DNA from: Christiangramia fulva
GTDB lineage: Bacteria; Bacteroidota; Bacteroidia; Flavobacteriales; Flavobacteriaceae
NCBI RefSeq assembly: GCF_003024155.1
Contig: NZ_CP028136.1
Location: 434,001 to 498,000 of the forward strand
Length of the DNA: 64,000 bases
Direction of reading: 5' to 3'
The notes below the pieces were generated by a model. It saw only the letters and a program-made list of their open reading frames with translations. It was not told the origin of the DNA and did not search any database. Below are positions 19,478-29,439 of this stretch, in pieces (the first letter of the stretch is position 1; the number at the start of each line of letters is the position of its first letter). The translations under genes and the position numbers were made by a program.

Positions 19478-20596
19478 CTATTTAATTAACTTATCGATCA
19501 CATTGCTTAAACGCTCAGTGATTTCCTCAATGCTTCCTACCCCATTCACGCCAAAATACTTATTCTGTTTCTGATAATAATTTTTCAGAATCGCGGTTTC
19601 TTTATAATAAACTTTTATCCGGTTCCTTATCACCGACTCATCAGCATCATCAGGCCTTCCTGAAGTTTTTCCTCTTTCCAGTAAGCGCTCCACAAGAATT
19701 TCATCTTCCACTTCAAGGGCTATCATTGCATGAACTTCAGTTCCCTTCGATCTAAGATAATCACCTAAAGATTCGGCCTGGGCTTCAGTTCTTGGAAATC
19801 CGTCGAAAATAAAGCCTTTGGCTCCTTCGTTTAATTCAACTTCAGCTTTAAGCATATCGATGGTAACCTCATCTGGCACAAGCAAGCCCTTGTCAATATA
19901 AGATTTGGCACTAAGTCCGAGCTCAGTTTGATTTTTAATATTATACCGAAAAATATCGCCAGTAGAGATATGTACCAGGTCATACTTTTCCTTTAAAATA
20001 GCGGCCTGTGTTCCTTTGCCTGCACCCGGAGGGCCAAACAATACAAGATTTGTCATTGTATTTTCTTTGCGTTTATATACTTGAGTAAGATTTCGGCCCA
20101 GTCCGTCGTAATCAAGACCAAAGCCTACAATAAATTTATTAGGTATTTCAATGCCTTTAAAAGCTATGGGAATATGTTTATCATAGACTTCCGCCTTATA
20201 AAAAAGTGTCGCCACATGATAACTTTCCGCACCAACCTGCCTCAGCATTTTATCCAATTCAACCAGTGTGTTACCAGTATCTACTATATCTTCCAATAAA
20301 ATCACTTTACGACCCTTCAGATCATGGTCGAGACCCAATAAGGTTTTCACCTCACCTGTACTCTCCGTACCCTTATAAGATCCCATTTTCACAAAACTTA
20401 CCTCACAATCTCCCTGGAAACGCTTTACAACTTCAGAAGCAAACATAAAAGCGCCATTGAGCACAGCAAGAAAAACCGGATTTTGCCCGGCAAAATTGCT
20501 GTTGAGTTGACTGGCAATTTTATCTATAGCGCCTGTAATCTCGGCTTCTGATATAAAAGGCTCAAATTCGAGGTCGTGGAGTTTGATCAAAATCAT
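19478..20596 (-). CDS. Fused hypoxanthine phosphoribosyltransferase-adenylate kinase
   Basis: One uninterrupted 372-residue reading frame joins two purine enzymes. Residues 1-177 form hypoxanthine phosphoribosyltransferase, with the PRPP loop [11 protein letters not shown] (101-111) and [15 protein letters not shown] near its end. Residues 181-372 form a short-lid adenylate kinase: P-loop [10 protein letters not shown] (187-196), STGDIFR, FDGFPRT (264-270) and [19 protein letters not shown]. The first salvages hypoxanthine/guanine to IMP/GMP; the second balances AMP, ADP and ATP. Met181 stands exactly at the kinase start, so a separate internal product is possible. Start at 20596 was chosen because the in-frame Met at 20638 lies upstream of the predicted promoter. 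obgE follows after 4 nt. Confidence 0.9.
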   Translation of the reverse strand: MILIKLHDLEFEPFISEAEITGAIDKIASQLNSNFAGQNPVFLAVLNGAFMFASEVVKRFQGDCEVSFVKMGSYKGTESTGEVKTLLGLDHDLKGRKVILLEDIVDTGNTLVELDKMLRQVGAESYHVATLFYKAEVYDKHIPIAFKGIEIPNKFIVGFGLDYDGLGRNLTQVYKRKENTMTNLVLFGPPGAGKGTQAAILKEKYDLVHISTGDIFRYNIKNQTELGLSAKSYIDKGLLVPDEVTIDMLKAEVELNEGAKGFIFDGFPRTEAQAESLGDYLRSKGTEVHAMIALEVEDEILVERLLERGKTSGRPDDADESVIRNRIKVYYKETAILKNYYQKQNKYFGVNGVGSIEEITERLSNVIDKLIK

Positions 20597-20610
20597 CAAT
20601 TTTAAAGGTG

Positions 20611-20638
20611 CAAAGATAAGGAATCTCTTTAAGCTCAA
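20611..20638 (-). promoter_or_regulatory. Candidate hpt-adk promoter
   Basis: On the minus strand TTG (20636-20638), 17 nt of spacer, then TATCTTTG (20611-20618) match the TTG/TAnnTTTG consensus. Transcription would begin about 10 nt before the ATG at 20596, which decides against the longer reading frame. Confidence 0.65.
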
Positions 20639-20664
20639 AAGCCTGATTTCTTCCCGATTATGCC

Positions 20665-20693
20665 TTGCAGAAATTATGAATAGGTTATTTTTG
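20665..20693 (+). promoter_or_regulatory. Candidate purK-purE promoter
   Basis: TTG (20665-20667), an 18-nt spacer and TATTTTTG (20686-20693) fit the Bacteroidota consensus. The box lies 18 bp before the ATG at 20712. With the opposite promoter at 20611-20638 it forms a divergent pair driving purine synthesis one way and purine salvage/adenylate kinase the other way. Confidence 0.65.
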
Positions 20694-20711
20694 CGAAAAA
20701 GCCGACTTTTT

Positions 20712-21875
20712 ATGAAGGATTACTTTTCTTCCGATTTCAAAATAGCCATTTTAGGAGGCGGACAGCTGGGGAAAATGATGCTCTACGAAACCCGAAAATT
20801 TGATATCCAAACACTGGTTTTGGATCCCAGCGCTGAAGCTCCCTGCAAAATTTCCTGTAATTATTTTCAACAGGGAGATTTAATGGATTATGATACGGTT
20901 CTGGATTTTGGCCGAAAAGCTGATGTTGTCACTTTCGAAATTGAAGGCGTCAATGCAGATGCCCTAAAACAACTGGAAAAGGAAGGAAAAAAGACTTATC
21001 CCTCTGCAGCAACTCTTGAAAAGATCCAGAATAAGGCAATTCAGAAGAAATTTTACGTAAAAAATGCCATTCCAACGGCCGATTTTGAGATTTTCGATTC
21101 CTTGCAAGATTTAAAGAATTCGGTCAGGGAAGAAAAATTAAAAATCCCATTTGTTTGGAAAAGCGCTACCGGCGGTTATGATGGCAAAGGAGTTTCGGTC
21201 ATTAAGAAAATTGAAGATTTAAACGATCTTTCTGAGGGTGGATGTATCGCCGAAGAAATGATCCCTTTTAAAAATGAACTGGCAGTGATAGTAGCAAGAA
21301 GACCTTCCGGAGAAATAAAAACCTACCCGGTGGTAGAAATGGAATTTCACCCTACTGCCAACCAGGTCGAATATGTGATTTGTCCGGCCCGAATTGAAGA
21401 GCATGTAGCCGAAAAAGCTCGAAAACTGGCGGAAAAGGTTTCAGCGGCATTTGATCATGTAGGGCTGCTTGCGGTAGAAATGTTTCAAACCAAAGACGAC
21501 GATATTTTAATAAACGAAGTAGCTCCGCGACCACATAACAGCGGCCATTACAGTATCGAAGCCTCTTATACCAATCAGTTTGAGCAGCACATTCGTGCTA
21601 TTCTTGACCTTCCCCTGGGAAATACCGATAGCAAAGTAGGTGGAATTATGGTAAATTTGGTGGGCGCTGAGGGCTATGAAGGTGAAGTAGAATATGAAAA
21701 TATTGAGAAAATCATGGCGATGGATGGCGTAACACCTCATATTTATGGTAAAAAGCTTACGCGACCATTTCGGAAAATGGGCCATGTCACCATTGTAAAT
21801 AAAGACCTTGTTGAAGCACGAAAAATCGCTGAAAAAGTAAAAAACAGTATAAAAGTCATTAGTAAACAGAAATAA
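20712..21875 (+). CDS. purK: 5-(carboxyamino)imidazole ribonucleotide synthase
   Basis: PurK uses ATP and bicarbonate to convert AIR to N5-CAIR in purine synthesis. The 387-residue protein begins MKDYFSSDFKIAILGGGQLGKMM, the standard PurK N-terminus; ATP-grasp residues are seen in KIPFVWKSATGGYDGKGVSV and in EVAPRPHNSGHYSIEA near residue 265-280. The open frame extends upstream to 20583, but the first 43 codons overlap the divergent promoters and have no similarity to PurK. purE follows after 1 bp, and the two enzymes act in sequence. Confidence 0.95.
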   Translation: MKDYFSSDFKIAILGGGQLGKMMLYETRKFDIQTLVLDPSAEAPCKISCNYFQQGDLMDYDTVLDFGRKADVVTFEIEGVNADALKQLEKEGKKTYPSAATLEKIQNKAIQKKFYVKNAIPTADFEIFDSLQDLKNSVREEKLKIPFVWKSATGGYDGKGVSVIKKIEDLNDLSEGGCIAEEMIPFKNELAVIVARRPSGEIKTYPVVEMEFHPTANQVEYVICPARIEEHVAEKARKLAEKVSAAFDHVGLLAVEMFQTKDDDILINEVAPRPHNSGHYSIEASYTNQFEQHIRAILDLPLGNTDSKVGGIMVNLVGAEGYEGEVEYENIEKIMAMDGVTPHIYGKKLTRPFRKMGHVTIVNKDLVEARKIAEKVKNSIKVISKQK

Positions 21876-21876
21876 A

Positions 21877-22362
21877 ATGGGAAAAGTAGCAGTAATTATG
21901 GGCAGCACCAGCGATTTACAGGTTATGCAGGAAGCTATCGATATTCTTGAGGGATTCGATATTGAAGTAGAAGTAGATATCGTTTCAGCGCATCGCACCC
22001 CTGAAAAGATGTTCGAATTTGGCAAAACTGCCCACGAAAAAGGAATCCAGGTGATCATTGCAGGTGCCGGCGGAGCTGCTCATCTTCCGGGAATGGTGGC
22101 TTCCCTTTCCCCGCTGCCGGTAATTGGTGTCCCTGTAAAATCGAGGAATTCAATTGACGGATGGGATTCTGTACTTTCCATTTTACAAATGCCCGCCGGA
22201 GTTCCCGTTGCTACTGTAGCTTTAGATGGTGCAAAAAACGCAGGAATCCTGGCTGCCCAGATCATAGGATCTTCTGACAAATGTGTCCGGGATAAAATAC
22301 TGATCTATAAAGAAGGCCTTAAAGAAAAAGTAATCGCAGGAGCTAAATCCGTAAAAAAATAA
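21877..22362 (+). CDS. purE: N5-carboxyaminoimidazole ribonucleotide mutase
   Basis: PurE moves the carboxyl group of N5-CAIR to form CAIR, the step after PurK. The 161-residue class I enzyme shows MGSTSDLQVMQEA (about 9-21), VSAHRTPE with the catalytic histidine (about 41-48), and the GAGGAAHLPGMVAS loop (about 68-81). It is full-length and forms an operon with purK (1-bp gap). Confidence 0.96.
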   Translation: MGKVAVIMGSTSDLQVMQEAIDILEGFDIEVEVDIVSAHRTPEKMFEFGKTAHEKGIQVIIAGAGGAAHLPGMVASLSPLPVIGVPVKSRNSIDGWDSVLSILQMPAGVPVATVALDGAKNAGILAAQIIGSSDKCVRDKILIYKEGLKEKVIAGAKSVKK

Positions 22363-22368
22363 AAAAAA

Positions 22369-22387
22369 GGACCGCCGATGGCGGTCC
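22369..22387. other. Hairpin after purE without a U-tract
   Basis: A perfect 8-bp GC-rich stem (GGACCGCC / GGCGGTCC) closes on GAT. It follows eight adenines but has no T-run on the plus strand, so it is not a typical intrinsic terminator for purE; read on the minus strand the T-run does follow it, but no leftward gene ends here. It may act as an RNA 3' stabiliser or a terminator of antisense transcription. Confidence 0.5.
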
Positions 22388-22577
22388 CGAGTAGTAAACT
22401 AAGAAAATCTGTACTTATTATTTATTAACCATTCTAAATATAAAACCAGAACCTTGCAAACTACTATCTTATAATAAGTTGGATATCAAATATCAAAGCA
22501 GCTAATTTAGTTAAAATATTCATAACATAGAGTATTTGCATTAAAAAATACTTCAAAAACAACAATTGAAAACCAAT

Positions 22578-24608
22578 ATGAGTATCCACAATATTCTACT
22601 TTTCGAATTTGATTACGCTCCATTTTCTAAAATAAAAACCGAGGATTATAAACCAGCTATTTTAAGATCTATCGAGCTGGCCAAAGCTGAAATAGATGAA
22701 ATTGTTTCGAATAAGGAAGCACCAGATTTTAAAAATACCATAGAGGCTTTAGAATTTTCTGGCCAGAAACTGGATCGGGTTACCAGCATATTCTTCAATA
22801 TAAATTCGGCTGAAACCAATGAGCAAATTCAAAAAACCGCTCAGGAGATCTCTCCCCTGCTTTCCGAATTTAAAAATGATGTTATCCTGAATAAGGCTTT
22901 ATTCGAAAAGATAAAAACAGTTTTTGACCAAAGGGAAACCCTTAAACTTACTAAAGAACAAGAAACCCTTCTGGAGAAAAAATATAAGGCCTTTACCCGA
23001 AATGGTGCCAATCTGCCGAAAGACAAGCAACAGGAATTACGGGATATAGACAAAGAATTATCGCAGTTAAAGCTCAAATTTGGTGAAAATGTCCTGGCCG
23101 AAACCAACCGATACGAACTTCAAGTCACCGATGAAAGCAGGCTTGGAGGACTTCCCCAAAGTTTTAAAGAAGAAGCCCGGGGAATTGCAGAGTCTAAAGA
23201 TAAGGATGGTTGGATTTTCACGCTCGAATATCCAAGTTACCTGCCTTTTATGAAATATGCCGATGACCGTGAACTTCGAAAAGAAATGGCTTTGGCTTTT
23301 GGTTCTCGTGGTTTTCATAATGATGAACTGGATAACCAGGAAAATGTGCTGAAAATTGCCAAATTGAGGTACCAGCGGGCGAAACTGCTTGGCTTTAATT
23401 CTCATGCCCACTTTGTTCTGGAAGAGCGTATGGCCGAAACTCCCGAAAAAGTAGATTCATTTTTAAAAGAAATGCTGGAAAAGGCCAAACCAGCAGCAGA
23501 AAAAGAATTTAAACAACTGGAGAATTTCGCTAAAGATCTTGATGAAATTGACCAGCTCCAAAAATGGGATTCTGCGTATTATGGAGAGAAATTGCGACAA
23601 AAACTCTTCGATCTTGATGATGAAAAGCTGAAACCTTACTTCAAACTCGAAAATGTGATAGACGGAGTGTTTATGGTTGCCAATAAATTATATGGCCTGA
23701 AGTTCAGTGAAGTGAACGATGTGGATAAATACCATCCCGATGTAAAAACCTTCCAGGTGACCGATGAATTAGATTATCCCGTTGCTCTTTTTTATGCCGA
23801 TTTTCATCCACGCCCCGGGAAAAGGGATGGTGCCTGGATGACCATTTACAAGCAACAGTCAGTTCAAAATGGCAAAAATGAGCGTCCGCATATTTCTATT
23901 GTATGCAATTTCACCAAACCCACCAAAAAAGAGCCTTCACTTTTAACTTTTAACGAAGTGACCACTCTTTTCCATGAATTCGGACATGCATTGCATGGTA
24001 TGCTTGCCAATACAACTTATCCAAGCCTTTCTGGTGCAAATGTGTACTGGGATTTTGTGGAACTCCCTAGCCAGGTTCTTGAAAACTGGTGTTACGAAAA
24101 GGAATCGCTTCAGCTTTTTGCCAAACATTATAAAACAGGCGAGCCTATTCCGGAAGATTATATACAAAAGATCAAAGAATCGGCTAATTTCATGGAAGGA
24201 ATGGCAACAGTAAGACAAATTAGTTTCGGAATGCTGGACCTTAGCTGGCATGGTATAGATCCCACCGGTATAACTGATGTCAAAAAACATGAAGAAGAGG
24301 CTTTCGCACCTACCAAATTATTTCCTGAAGTAGGATCGAATTGTATGAGTACCGCCTTTTCCCATATTTTTCAGGGAGGATATTCAGCCGGATATTACTC
24401 CTATAAATGGGCTGAAGTTCTTGATGCCGATACCTTCGAATATTTTACCGAACACGGCATTTTCAGTAAGGATATCGCCGATAAATTCCGCGAAAATATT
24501 TTATCAAAAGGAGGAACCGAGCATCCCATGATCCTTTATAAACGCTTCCGCGGAAAAGAACCTCAACCCGAAGCTTTGCTAAGAAGGGCGGGCCTTATTT
24601 CAAAATAG
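22578..24608 (+). CDS. M3 family zinc metallopeptidase (peptidyl-dipeptidase Dcp/oligopeptidase A-like)
   Basis: The 676-residue enzyme carries the M3 zinc motif LFHEFGHALHGM (about residues 460-471; HExxH plus a downstream Glu) and the C-terminal FSHIFQGGYSAGYYSYKWAEVL substrate-binding segment typical of Dcp/OpdA enzymes, which trim dipeptides or short peptides. A leader is absent, so a cytoplasmic or leaderless location is expected. The ATG at 22578 is preferred over an in-frame TTG at 22566. The gene stands alone, about 215 bp downstream of purE. Confidence 0.92.
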   Translation: MSIHNILLFEFDYAPFSKIKTEDYKPAILRSIELAKAEIDEIVSNKEAPDFKNTIEALEFSGQKLDRVTSIFFNINSAETNEQIQKTAQEISPLLSEFKNDVILNKALFEKIKTVFDQRETLKLTKEQETLLEKKYKAFTRNGANLPKDKQQELRDIDKELSQLKLKFGENVLAETNRYELQVTDESRLGGLPQSFKEEARGIAESKDKDGWIFTLEYPSYLPFMKYADDRELRKEMALAFGSRGFHNDELDNQENVLKIAKLRYQRAKLLGFNSHAHFVLEERMAETPEKVDSFLKEMLEKAKPAAEKEFKQLENFAKDLDEIDQLQKWDSAYYGEKLRQKLFDLDDEKLKPYFKLENVIDGVFMVANKLYGLKFSEVNDVDKYHPDVKTFQVTDELDYPVALFYADFHPRPGKRDGAWMTIYKQQSVQNGKNERPHISIVCNFTKPTKKEPSLLTFNEVTTLFHEFGHALHGMLANTTYPSLSGANVYWDFVELPSQVLENWCYEKESLQLFAKHYKTGEPIPEDYIQKIKESANFMEGMATVRQISFGMLDLSWHGIDPTGITDVKKHEEEAFAPTKLFPEVGSNCMSTAFSHIFQGGYSAGYYSYKWAEVLDADTFEYFTEHGIFSKDIADKFRENILSKGGTEHPMILYKRFRGKEPQPEALLRRAGLISK

Positions 24609-24654
24609 CTGTCAGCGCAGGCCTCATCAGAAAAACTTATCCTTTCTATAACTA

Positions 24655-24681
24655 TTGGTCGTGTTTCTTTTGTTACTTTTG
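24655..24681 (+). promoter_or_regulatory. Candidate promoter of the ECF sigma-factor gene
   Basis: TTG (24655-24657), a 16-nt spacer and TACTTTTG (24674-24681) match the Bacteroidota consensus, with the ATG 22 bp further on. The spacer is at the short limit. No ECF-type self-regulation motif is obvious. Confidence 0.5.
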
Positions 24682-24702
24682 ATAGAGAGATGAGTTAAAA
24701 AA

Positions 24703-25254
24703 ATGCCTGCCAACACTTTAGATCCAAGCAAATGGGTAGATCGCTATTCAGACTACCTTTTTAATTATACCATCGTTCGCGTGAATGATCGGGAGGTTGC
24801 CAATGACCTTATTTCTGAAACCTTTCTAGCCGGCCTTAAATCGGCTAAATATTTCAAGGGAGAGGCTTCGGAAAGGACCTGGCTTATTTCGATATTAAAA
24901 AGAAAAATCATAGATTACTATCGGAAAATAAATTCCCGTAAAGGGAAAGCTGAAGTTCACATAGATTATTCTGACGATTACAATGAAGGTGAATGGCTGG
25001 AAGAGCAGGTAGCAGATTTGAGCGACCGCACTGCCGAAGACGAAATGGAAAACAATGAACTGGGGCTCGCGATTCTGGAATGTCTCGATAGTATTAATGA
25101 AAAACATGCGGCTATTTTCAGAAGAAAAACAATTGACGGTTTAGATACTGAAGCTATATGTAATGAATTTAATATTACGCCGTCTAACCTTTGGGTTATT
25201 ATTCACAGGGCCAGAACAGCTTTGGCCGAATGTCTAGAAAAAAACTGGTTCTAA
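24703..25254 (+). CDS. ECF-family RNA polymerase sigma factor
   Basis: The 183-residue protein has sigma region 2 (WVDRYSDYLFNYTIVRV to WLISILKRKIIDYYRK, about residues 11-80) with the DNA-melting and -10 recognition helices, an acidic linker, and region 4 (LDSINEKHAAIFRRKTIDGLDTEAICNEF...NLWVIIHRARTAL, about 125-175) with the helix-turn-helix for -35 recognition. A small zinc-finger-like gene follows after 2 bp and is its probable partner. The signal it answers cannot be told. Confidence 0.9.
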   Translation: MPANTLDPSKWVDRYSDYLFNYTIVRVNDREVANDLISETFLAGLKSAKYFKGEASERTWLISILKRKIIDYYRKINSRKGKAEVHIDYSDDYNEGEWLEEQVADLSDRTAEDEMENNELGLAILECLDSINEKHAAIFRRKTIDGLDTEAICNEFNITPSNLWVIIHRARTALAECLEKNWF

Positions 25255-25256
25255 TT

Positions 25257-25523
25257 ATGAATCGATTACGCAGGTTATTTTTTATCGATTGCTCTGAAGC
25301 GAACAGTAATTGCGATAAAGCGCAGTATGATGATGTAAAACCGCTGGAAAGAGCACGACTTCTAATTCATCTTGCTTTTTGCAAAGCCTGCAGAAAATAC
25401 ACTTCCAGGAATAAAAGACTCACCCGGCTTCTAAAAAAATCCCATTTAAAATCTTGCCCTGAAGAGCATAAAAAAGCCTGGAAAAAGCAAATTGAAGAAG
25501 AAACATCCCGCCAGCACTCTTAG
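25257..25523 (+). CDS. Small zf-HC2-like protein, putative anti-sigma partner
   Basis: The 88-residue basic protein holds the motif HLAFCKACRKY (about residues 40-50), the His-x3-Cys-x2-Cys pattern of the zinc-binding anti-sigma domain. No transmembrane segment or sensor domain is seen, so it would be a soluble, zinc-only partner. It starts 2 bp after the ECF sigma stop; longer in-frame starts at 25191 and 25230 lie inside the sigma gene. The motif and position support an anti-sigma role, but it could also be a co-regulator. Confidence 0.65.
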   Translation: MNRLRRLFFIDCSEANSNCDKAQYDDVKPLERARLLIHLAFCKACRKYTSRNKRLTRLLKKSHLKSCPEEHKKAWKKQIEEETSRQHS

Positions 25524-26344
25524 TAGACTACTTTACCCAAAAAAAGCAGCAAAAAATAAAAAATAGGGACTGCTTCTACCCAAAACGAAGCATAATATCG
25601 GTGCTGTAAAGTTCTTGACTTCCAAAGCATTATTCCCAAAATGATCAATATTAAAGTTAAGGTTAGAAAATCAATATTCTGAAAATCCTTTTGAAATAAT
25701 TCAATAAAAAAGATCAGAATTAGCAGGACAGTACCAAAGGTTTTGGTTTTTCTCACCCCTATCTTCTGAGGAATGGTATCCAGATCAGATTCATCGAATC
25801 GAACATCCCTGATCTCAAACGGCAGGGTGAGCACAACCACCAGCATAAATCGCTGGATCATATCCAAAATCAGGTGCATCCCCATTAATTTTTCAGCTTC
25901 TATTACAGGAAGAATTACAGTACTTCCCGCCCAAACAGCAGCAATGACAAAAATTTTAAGCCCGGGAAGACTTCTTAGATTTCTTTTTTTACTAAAAACC
26001 GGAAGTGCATATAAGAGGGTAAAAAGTCCCAGAATTCCGGTAGCAATAATGGTTCTTAATTGTAATTGTAAAGTGAAATAAACAAGGCCGAGAAAGCAGA
26101 AAAAAGAGAATATTTGGATCCATCTTAAATTTCTGGTGAGGCTAAGGTGATGTAATTTGGCGATCCCAGAATACTTTACAAAATTATAACCCGTGATGCT
26201 GGCGAAGAAAATAAAAGCGATGAGATCCCGGTTGAATTCGCGTCCTTCCTGAAGAAAAGAAACAAGCGTAAAAGACACTACTGCCAGCGCTACATGTACA
26301 CTGCTGTTAATGTAGAAAGCAAAGAGAGTTTTTAAAAATTTCAT
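25520..26344 (-). CDS. UbiA-like prenyltransferase family membrane protein
   Basis: The 274-residue protein has eight to nine hydrophobic segments. The sequence LPFEIRDVRFDESDLDTIPQKIG (about residues 180-202) in a loop between membrane helices matches the second Asp-rich motif of UbiA-type enzymes; the first motif is weak (YNFVKYSG instead of NDYxDxxxD). UbiA enzymes attach isoprenoid chains to aromatic rings. Start at ATG 26344 gives a clean N-terminus; the frame is open to 26377. It converges on the anti-sigma-like gene with 4-bp overlap. Catalysis is unsure because of the weak first motif. Confidence 0.6.
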   Translation of the reverse strand: MKFLKTLFAFYINSSVHVALAVVSFTLVSFLQEGREFNRDLIAFIFFASITGYNFVKYSGIAKLHHLSLTRNLRWIQIFSFFCFLGLVYFTLQLQLRTIIATGILGLFTLLYALPVFSKKRNLRSLPGLKIFVIAAVWAGSTVILPVIEAEKLMGMHLILDMIQRFMLVVVLTLPFEIRDVRFDESDLDTIPQKIGVRKTKTFGTVLLILIFFIELFQKDFQNIDFLTLTLILIILGIMLWKSRTLQHRYYASFWVEAVPIFYFLLLFLGKVVY

Positions 26345-26475
26345 CAGGCTAAAATACACATTAAAAAAAAGCTGCAAATCAGCTTAAAATCTTAACAACT
26401 ACAAGTCGCTCAAATTGTAAAATTTTAGACTGAAATTACGTATTTTCGCAGCACAAAAACACAACTGAAATTTAA

Positions 26476-29325
26476 ATGAGAACAGATTCTTTTGCACTGC
26501 GCCATATAGGTCCAAAATCTGAGAATTTACAGGACATGCTGGACACTATTGGAGTAGAATCTATCGAGCAGCTTATATACGAAACTATCCCTGACGATAT
26601 TCGACTTTCGAAGCCCCTGGACCTGCCCAGGGCCATGAGCGAAAATCAATATGCCGAACATATCAAAAAACTTTCTGAAAAGAACAAAATTTTCAAAACC
26701 TATATAGGCCTTGGCTATCACCAGGCAATACTTCCAGCGGTTATTCAAAGGAATATACTTGAAAATCCGGGCTGGTATACGGCCTATACTCCATATCAGG
26801 CTGAAATTGCCCAGGGTCGTCTCGAAGCTTTGCTAAATTTTCAAACTATGGTAAGCGATCTTACCGGCATGGAAATCGCCAATGCTTCTCTTCTTGACGA
26901 ATCTACTGCTGCTGCTGAAGCCATGGCGTTGCTTCACGCTGTTCGTGACCGCAAGCAAAAGAAAGATGATGTAAACAAATTTTTCGTTTCTCAGCAGGCG
27001 CTTCCTCAAACTATTAATTTGATGGAAACCCGTGCAAAATTCCTCGGGATTGACATGGTTGTTGGAGATCATGAAGAATTTGATTTTTCTGAAGATTATT
27101 TTGGAGCACTAATTCAGTATCCGGGAAAATTCGGACAGGTTTTCGATTATGCTGAATTTGTAGAAAATTGTAAGAATTCAGGAATAAAAATCTCCGTTGC
27201 AGCTGATATTTTAAGTCTGGTAAAACTTAAGGCTCCCGGTGAACTGGGAGTTGATGTGGTTGTGGGAACTACGCAGCGTTTTGGAATTCCGTTGGGATAT
27301 GGAGGTCCGCATGCCGCTTATTTCGCTACAAAAGAAGAATATAAAAGGAATCTTCCCGGAAGAATAATTGGTCTGAGTAAAGATATGGATGGCAACAACG
27401 CCCTTCGTATGGCCCTTCAAACCCGGGAACAACATATAAAACGCGACAAGGCGACTTCAAATATCTGTACCGCGCAGGTGCTTCTCGCTGTAATGGCCGG
27501 AATGTACGCGGTGTACCACGGGCCAAACGGACTTCGTTATATCGCCGATACCGTACATTCTTATACGAATACTTTAGAGGAAAAGCTCGCTGAACTTGGT
27601 TTTGAACAATTGAATTCAGCTTATTTTGATACGCTTCATCTAAAAGCCGATTCTAAAAAACTGAAGGAAATTGCCGAAAGAAATGAGATCAATTTCTTTT
27701 ATCCTGATGCTGACAGCGTGTGTATTTCTATAAATGAAACCACAACCACCGATGATCTTGATGCGATCATCGCGGTTTTTGCCGAACTTGCCGGAAAGGA
27801 AAAATCTTCGGTGGAAGAAATTTCAAAGAAATCGGCTATTCCTGAAAAGTTGGAGAGAAAAACCGATTTTCTAACTCATGAGGTTTTCAATCTGTATCAT
27901 TCAGAAACAGAATTGATGCGCTATATTAAAAAACTGGAGCGCAAAGACCTTTCCCTGAATCATTCCATGATCTCGTTAGGTTCCTGCACGATGAAACTAA
28001 ATGCCGCTTCAGAAATGCTTCCGTTAAGTAATCCGCAGTGGGGAAATCTGCATCCTTTCGTTCCCGTAGAACAGGCCGAAGGTTACCAGATCGTGCTGAA
28101 AGAGCTTGAAAAACAGCTAACTGAAATTACCGGTTTTGCGGCAACTTCCCTTCAGCCAAATTCAGGTGCGCAGGGAGAATATGCCGGATTAATGGTGATT
28201 CGGGCTTATCATGAAGCCAATGGTGAAGGTCACAGGAATGTTTGTTTAATTCCATCTTCAGCCCATGGTACAAATCCCGCTTCTGCAGTAATGGCCGGTA
28301 TGAAAGTGGTGGTGACAAAAGCTACTGAAAACGGAAATATCGATGTAGACGATCTTCGCGAAAAAGCGATCGAACATAAAGATAATCTTGCCGCATTAAT
28401 GGTTACCTATCCTTCTACTCATGGTGTTTTCGAATCGGCGATTAGAGAAATCACCAATATCATTCATGAGAACGGCGGACAGGTTTATATGGACGGGGCA
28501 AATATGAATGCCCAGGTAGGTTTGACAAATCCGGGCCGAATTGGCGCTGATGTTTGTCACCTCAACCTTCACAAGACCTTTGCCATCCCTCACGGAGGTG
28601 GCGGACCCGGTGTGGGACCTATTTGCGTGGCCGAGCAGCTAAAACCATTTTTACCCGGAAATCCGGTGATCAAAACAGGTGGCGATAAAGCCATTGGGGC
28701 AATTTCATCAGCTCCCTGGGGTTCTGCGCTCGTTTGCCTTATTTCATACGGCTATATAAAAATGCTGGGCACCGGTGGATTACAAAAGGCTACAGAATAT
28801 GCCATTCTGAATGCCAATTATATCAAAGAAAGACTAAAAGGCCATTATAAAACGCTTTATTCTGGTGAAAGAGGTCGTGCTGCGCATGAGATGATCGTAG
28901 ATTGCCGGCCTTTTAAAGAAAAAGGAATTGAGGTTACCGATATTGCCAAAAGGCTGATCGATTATGGCTTCCACGCTCCTACCGTTTCTTTTCCGGTTGC
29001 CGGGACCATCATGATCGAACCTACCGAAAGTGAAAGCAAACCTGAACTAGACCGTTTTTGTGATGCGCTCATCTCCATACGCCATGAAATTGATGAACTC
29101 TCGGGCAATAATGATAATAACGTATTGAAGAACGCACCACATACTATACATATGCTTACTTCAGACGAATGGAATCTTCCATATTCCAGAGAAAAAGCGG
29201 CCTATCCTTTGGAACATTTACATGACAACAAATTTTGGCCGAGCGTTAGAAGAGTCGATGAAGCTTACGGAGACAGGAATTTAATGTGTACCTGCCCTCC
29301 TACTGAAGAATATGCTGAAGCTTAA
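26476..29325 (+). CDS. gcvP: Glycine dehydrogenase (decarboxylating), P-protein
   Basis: The P-protein of the glycine cleavage system decarboxylates glycine with pyridoxal phosphate and passes the aminomethyl group to the lipoyl H-protein. The 949 residues are the fused two-half form: an N-terminal half ([25 protein letters not shown]) and a C-terminal half with the PLP lysine in [19 protein letters not shown] (Lys about residue 703). The end CTCPPTEEY is characteristic. It is a single-gene unit with a terminator directly after it; the upstream region has a TATTTTCG box close to the consensus. Confidence 0.97.
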   Translation: MRTDSFALRHIGPKSENLQDMLDTIGVESIEQLIYETIPDDIRLSKPLDLPRAMSENQYAEHIKKLSEKNKIFKTYIGLGYHQAILPAVIQRNILENPGWYTAYTPYQAEIAQGRLEALLNFQTMVSDLTGMEIANASLLDESTAAAEAMALLHAVRDRKQKKDDVNKFFVSQQALPQTINLMETRAKFLGIDMVVGDHEEFDFSEDYFGALIQYPGKFGQVFDYAEFVENCKNSGIKISVAADILSLVKLKAPGELGVDVVVGTTQRFGIPLGYGGPHAAYFATKEEYKRNLPGRIIGLSKDMDGNNALRMALQTREQHIKRDKATSNICTAQVLLAVMAGMYAVYHGPNGLRYIADTVHSYTNTLEEKLAELGFEQLNSAYFDTLHLKADSKKLKEIAERNEINFFYPDADSVCISINETTTTDDLDAIIAVFAELAGKEKSSVEEISKKSAIPEKLERKTDFLTHEVFNLYHSETELMRYIKKLERKDLSLNHSMISLGSCTMKLNAASEMLPLSNPQWGNLHPFVPVEQAEGYQIVLKELEKQLTEITGFAATSLQPNSGAQGEYAGLMVIRAYHEANGEGHRNVCLIPSSAHGTNPASAVMAGMKVVVTKATENGNIDVDDLREKAIEHKDNLAALMVTYPSTHGVFESAIREITNIIHENGGQVYMDGANMNAQVGLTNPGRIGADVCHLNLHKTFAIPHGGGGPGVGPICVAEQLKPFLPGNPVIKTGGDKAIGAISSAPWGSALVCLISYGYIKMLGTGGLQKATEYAILNANYIKERLKGHYKTLYSGERGRAAHEMIVDCRPFKEKGIEVTDIAKRLIDYGFHAPTVSFPVAGTIMIEPTESESKPELDRFCDALISIRHEIDELSGNNDNNVLKNAPHTIHMLTSDEWNLPYSREKAAYPLEHLHDNKFWPSVRRVDEAYGDRNLMCTCPPTEEYAEA

Positions 29326-29338
29326 ATACCAAAAAGGG

Positions 29339-29361
29339 CCTGTTGAAAAACAGGTTTTTTT
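29339..29361 (+). terminator. Intrinsic terminator after gcvP
   Basis: The stem CCTGTT/AACAGG with a GAAA loop is followed by seven T residues on the plus strand, 14 bp after the gcvP stop. Confidence 0.8.
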
Positions 29362-29439
29362 CCTATGAAAAATAGCGAATTTTAAGTTATATTTAACATG
29401 ATTTAATTAAATTGTATAACTAACAATAATGAAAGTCAG

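Noticed and set aside
20583..20711. Longer N-terminus for PurK
   Set aside because: The extra codons overlap both predicted promoters and carry no PurK-like sequence; PurK starts at 20712.
22369..22387. Intrinsic terminator for purE
   Set aside because: There is no T-run on the plus strand; listed as a plain hairpin.
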